From Acidovorax temperans (lineage in GTDB: Bacteria; Pseudomonadota; Gammaproteobacteria; Burkholderiales; Burkholderiaceae_C): a DNA stretch of 64,000 nucleotides. Under the pieces are notes generated by a model. The model saw nothing but the letters and a program-made list of their open reading frames with translations, was not told the origin of the DNA and made no database searches. The position numbers and the translations under genes were made by a program. Below, piece by piece: positions 62,648 to 64,000 of this stretch. The first letter of the stretch is position 1; every line of letters begins with the position of its first letter. The stretch spans positions 62,001 through 126,000 of the forward strand of contig NZ_VFPV01000005.1 in the NCBI RefSeq assembly GCF_006716905.1, written 5' to 3'.

Positions 62648-62677
62648 CGACCATCACGAAACCCGCTCCAGGCTTGG

Positions 62678-62685
62678 CTTGAAGC
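62678..62685 (+). repeat. Truncated degenerate 11th CRISPR repeat at insertion junction
   Basis: Exactly 30 bp after the last intact repeat, where the next repeat should begin, the sequence CTTGAAGC matches GTTGTAGC in 6 of 8 positions before the Tn3-family inverted repeat takes over at 62686. The five bases GAAGC next to the element (62681-62685) are the expected target-site duplication. Confidence 0.5.
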
Positions 62686-62723
62686 GGGGTCTCCTCGTTT
62701 TCAGTGCAATAAGTGACGGTACG
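62686..62723 (+). repeat. 38-bp terminal inverted repeat of Tn3-family element
   Basis: GGGGTCTCCTCG start and ACGGTACG end give the 38-bp core of Tn3-type termini. In IS1071 the repeat extends to about 110 bp, which would reach 62795. The transposase stop is at 62829, about 140 bp inside the end. Confidence 0.7.
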
Positions 62724-62828
62724 AAAAGCTAGCACTGGCGCGGAGGTGGTGTTGGTAGATCGTTGATTTCATTGACTTTCCTGTTCACTTTCAAATCTGC
62801 GATTCGTGGCGTCAAACCGTGGTCGGTT

Positions 62829-64000
62829 TCATCCATTGGTGCCAGTTATCGATGCATTTGGCCGCGAAGGCAGGATTTGGTCAGCATAGCGGTCAACCGG
62901 GAAGCGAAACACACCCCGCAAGTTGATGCTCTCCAGCCTGGTGGGCGCAATCTTCCCGATCAGTTCCGGTGGAATGACCTGGCGGCGGTTCGACCAGCGA
63001 TCCAGGACCGCCTGCATCTGTGAGGTATTCCACGCCATCACGATGTTGGCCATCAGGCTCAACGCATCGGCCACAGCCTGCATTTCATCGACACGTTTGG
63101 CCTGCGCCGGGCTGATCCGGCCGGTATAAATGGCGCGCTTGAGGGCGTTAACAGCCTCGCCCCGATTGAGCACCCGGCGCAACTCGTTCCTGAAAGCGTC
63201 CTTGACAAAGTAGTCAGCCAAAAACGCCGTACGCAGCAACCGCCCCAATTGCACGCCAGCCTCATAGATTGGATCGCCCTGGGCGGCAGAACCGAACCGC
63301 GCAAGAGCTGCCACCGCACTGGCATGTCCGCTCATGACCGAGGCTGCCAGGTGCACCAGACTATCCCAATGCTTTTCGATCAAAGCGACGTCGACATTGG
63401 CTTCGCACACCGCAGCGATTTCTGCGGGCACTTTGGTGCCGCGTGGCACAAAGAGGTGGCGCTGTTTGAGTTCCTTCAACCGCGGGCAAAGATCAAAACC
63501 AAGCAAACGGGCATGTGACATGGCAAAGTCGGTGTAGCCATGGGTATCCACAGCAAGCTGGCTGGTCTCCAGCTTTTCTTGGCGGATGACACCTTCAATG
63601 GCCACGCCCGCCTGGCGCTCATTGAGCACAAAGGGCTGCGCATGGAAGATGCCCCACCGGTCTTTTACATGGGAGTAGATTCCAATGGAAGGTGTGTTGC
63701 GCCGAGGATCAAGCCGGGCTTGCCACACCCGTTTGGTGGTCTCCATGCTCATCATGTCAGAAGATGCCAAATCGGACCGCCCCCAGGTGGCGGCAATCGG
63801 GTGTCGCTGCATGAATTCCAGCACAGCCTGGCAGGCCTGGCTCAGACGCCGTTCGTCCCGCGCCCAGCGCATGGCCTGGCGAATGCTGGTGGCAGACAAT
63901 TGCGGAATCATGCGCGCGCATTCGACCGCAGTCAGACTGGTGCCGTGGGCCATGATGCCGGCATAGACCATCAGCAGCTCGTCGGTAGAGCGCGGCTCAC
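62829..64000 (-). CDS. tnpA: Tn3-family transposase (TnpA), C-terminal part
   Basis: About 390 C-terminal codons; the 5' part is beyond the window edge and the frame is open there (EPRSTDELLMVYAGIMAHGTSL). One DDE aspartate is in AVDTHGYTDFAMSHA and the glutamate most likely in FRNELRRVLNRGEAVNALKR. Also SHVKDRWGIFHAQPF and LIEKHWDSLVHLAASV typical for the family. Full-length Tn3 transposases have about 970-1000 residues. It cuts at DNA ends and replicatively transposes; responsible for the insertion at the CRISPR array. Confidence 0.92.
   Translation of the reverse strand, partial: EPRSTDELLMVYAGIMAHGTSLTAVECARMIPQLSATSIRQAMRWARDERRLSQACQAVLEFMQRHPIAATWGRSDLASSDMMSMETTKRVWQARLDPRRNTPSIGIYSHVKDRWGIFHAQPFVLNERQAGVAIEGVIRQEKLETSQLAVDTHGYTDFAMSHARLLGFDLCPRLKELKQRHLFVPRGTKVPAEIAAVCEANVDVALIEKHWDSLVHLAASVMSGHASAVAALARFGSAAQGDPIYEAGVQLGRLLRTAFLADYFVKDAFRNELRRVLNRGEAVNALKRAIYTGRISPAQAKRVDEMQAVADALSLMANIVMAWNTSQMQAVLDRWSNRRQVIPPELIGKIAPTRLESINLRGVFRFPVDRYADQILPSRPNASITGTNG

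Larger units (their letters stand above)
62686..64000 (-). mobile_element. Tn3-family element, IS1071-like, one end
   Basis: The element begins with GGGG at 62686 and contains the C-terminal part of a Tn3-type transposase gene reading inward; the other end lies outside the window. From memory the terminal sequence and Comamonadaceae context fit IS1071, a 3.2-kb element with unusually long inverted repeats that flanks many xenobiotic-degradation genes. Whether its partner flanks the catabolic region cannot be seen here. Confidence 0.7.

Noticed and set aside
62660-62692. Terminator-like or tracrRNA-like hairpin CCCGCT...AGCGGG followed by a T-rich stretch
   Set aside because: The right arm and T-rich stretch belong to the terminal inverted repeat of the inserted element, so the hairpin straddles the junction and is probably not native to the CRISPR locus.

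Overview
The window is GC-rich and densely coded and looks like the chromosome of a beta-proteobacterium of the order Burkholderiales, most likely Comamonadaceae. The indications are three Bug-type (tripartite tricarboxylate) periplasmic binding proteins, a fused 1161-residue 2-oxoacid:ferredoxin oxidoreductase beside etfBA, an Aer-like PAS chemoreceptor, a Neisseria-like type II-C CRISPR repeat, and a Tn3-family element that I believe is IS1071-like. I saw no rRNA or tRNA gene.

About 1-54 kb is one large catabolic supercluster. Layout: a Bug protein and an acyl-CoA ligase cut by the window edge (1-2454, minus); an aldo/keto reductase; a frameshifted metal-dependent hydrolase with an EamA permease (3.8-5.7 kb); a Rieske oxygenase alpha/beta pair with a P450, a second type of amidohydrolase and a reductase (5.9-11.7 kb); a second Rieske alpha/beta pair (11.9-13.8 kb); an SDR, a CoA ligase and a TetR regulator (14.7-18.1 kb); a stress-protein/hemerythrin fusion; then a tightly coupled operon for hydrolase, FAH-type enzyme, 3-hydroxyacyl-CoA dehydrogenase, thiolase, AhpD-like protein, glutathione peroxidase and an MFS carrier (19.4-25.6 kb). 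GST, FolM-like and FolB genes follow. From 27.5 to 35.6 kb a minus-strand block carries an MFS carrier, SDR, two NTF2-like proteins, an unrecognised 343-residue protein, a P450, an FAD oxidoreductase and a TetR regulator. Next come a third P450 with a Bug protein and SDR (35.8-38.8 kb) and a minus-strand operon of VOC protein, [2Fe-2S] ferredoxin, three acyl-CoA dehydrogenases, crotonase and amidohydrolase (38.8-45.3 kb). A GGDEF/EAL protein, a third Bug protein, an IclR regulator, a small ferredoxin with an extradiol dioxygenase, two SDRs and a LysR regulator complete it.

Inference on function: hydroxylation by P450s and Rieske oxygenases, oxidation by SDRs, extradiol ring cleavage, C-C hydrolysis (possibly by amidohydrolases, since no alpha/beta-fold hydrolase is present), CoA activation and beta-oxidation. 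Electrons from the acyl-CoA dehydrogenases could leave through EtfAB. The substrate is not evident; a multi-ring or ring-plus-side-chain compound would fit. Two recurring DNA motifs suggest that the scattered operons are co-regulated.

From 54.5 kb the content becomes more housekeeping-like (2-oxoacid oxidoreductase, EtfBA, Aer-like receptor). The window ends with a 10-repeat CRISPR array without cas genes, abruptly joined at 62686 to the end of the Tn3-family element; the insertion appears to have cut into the array itself.
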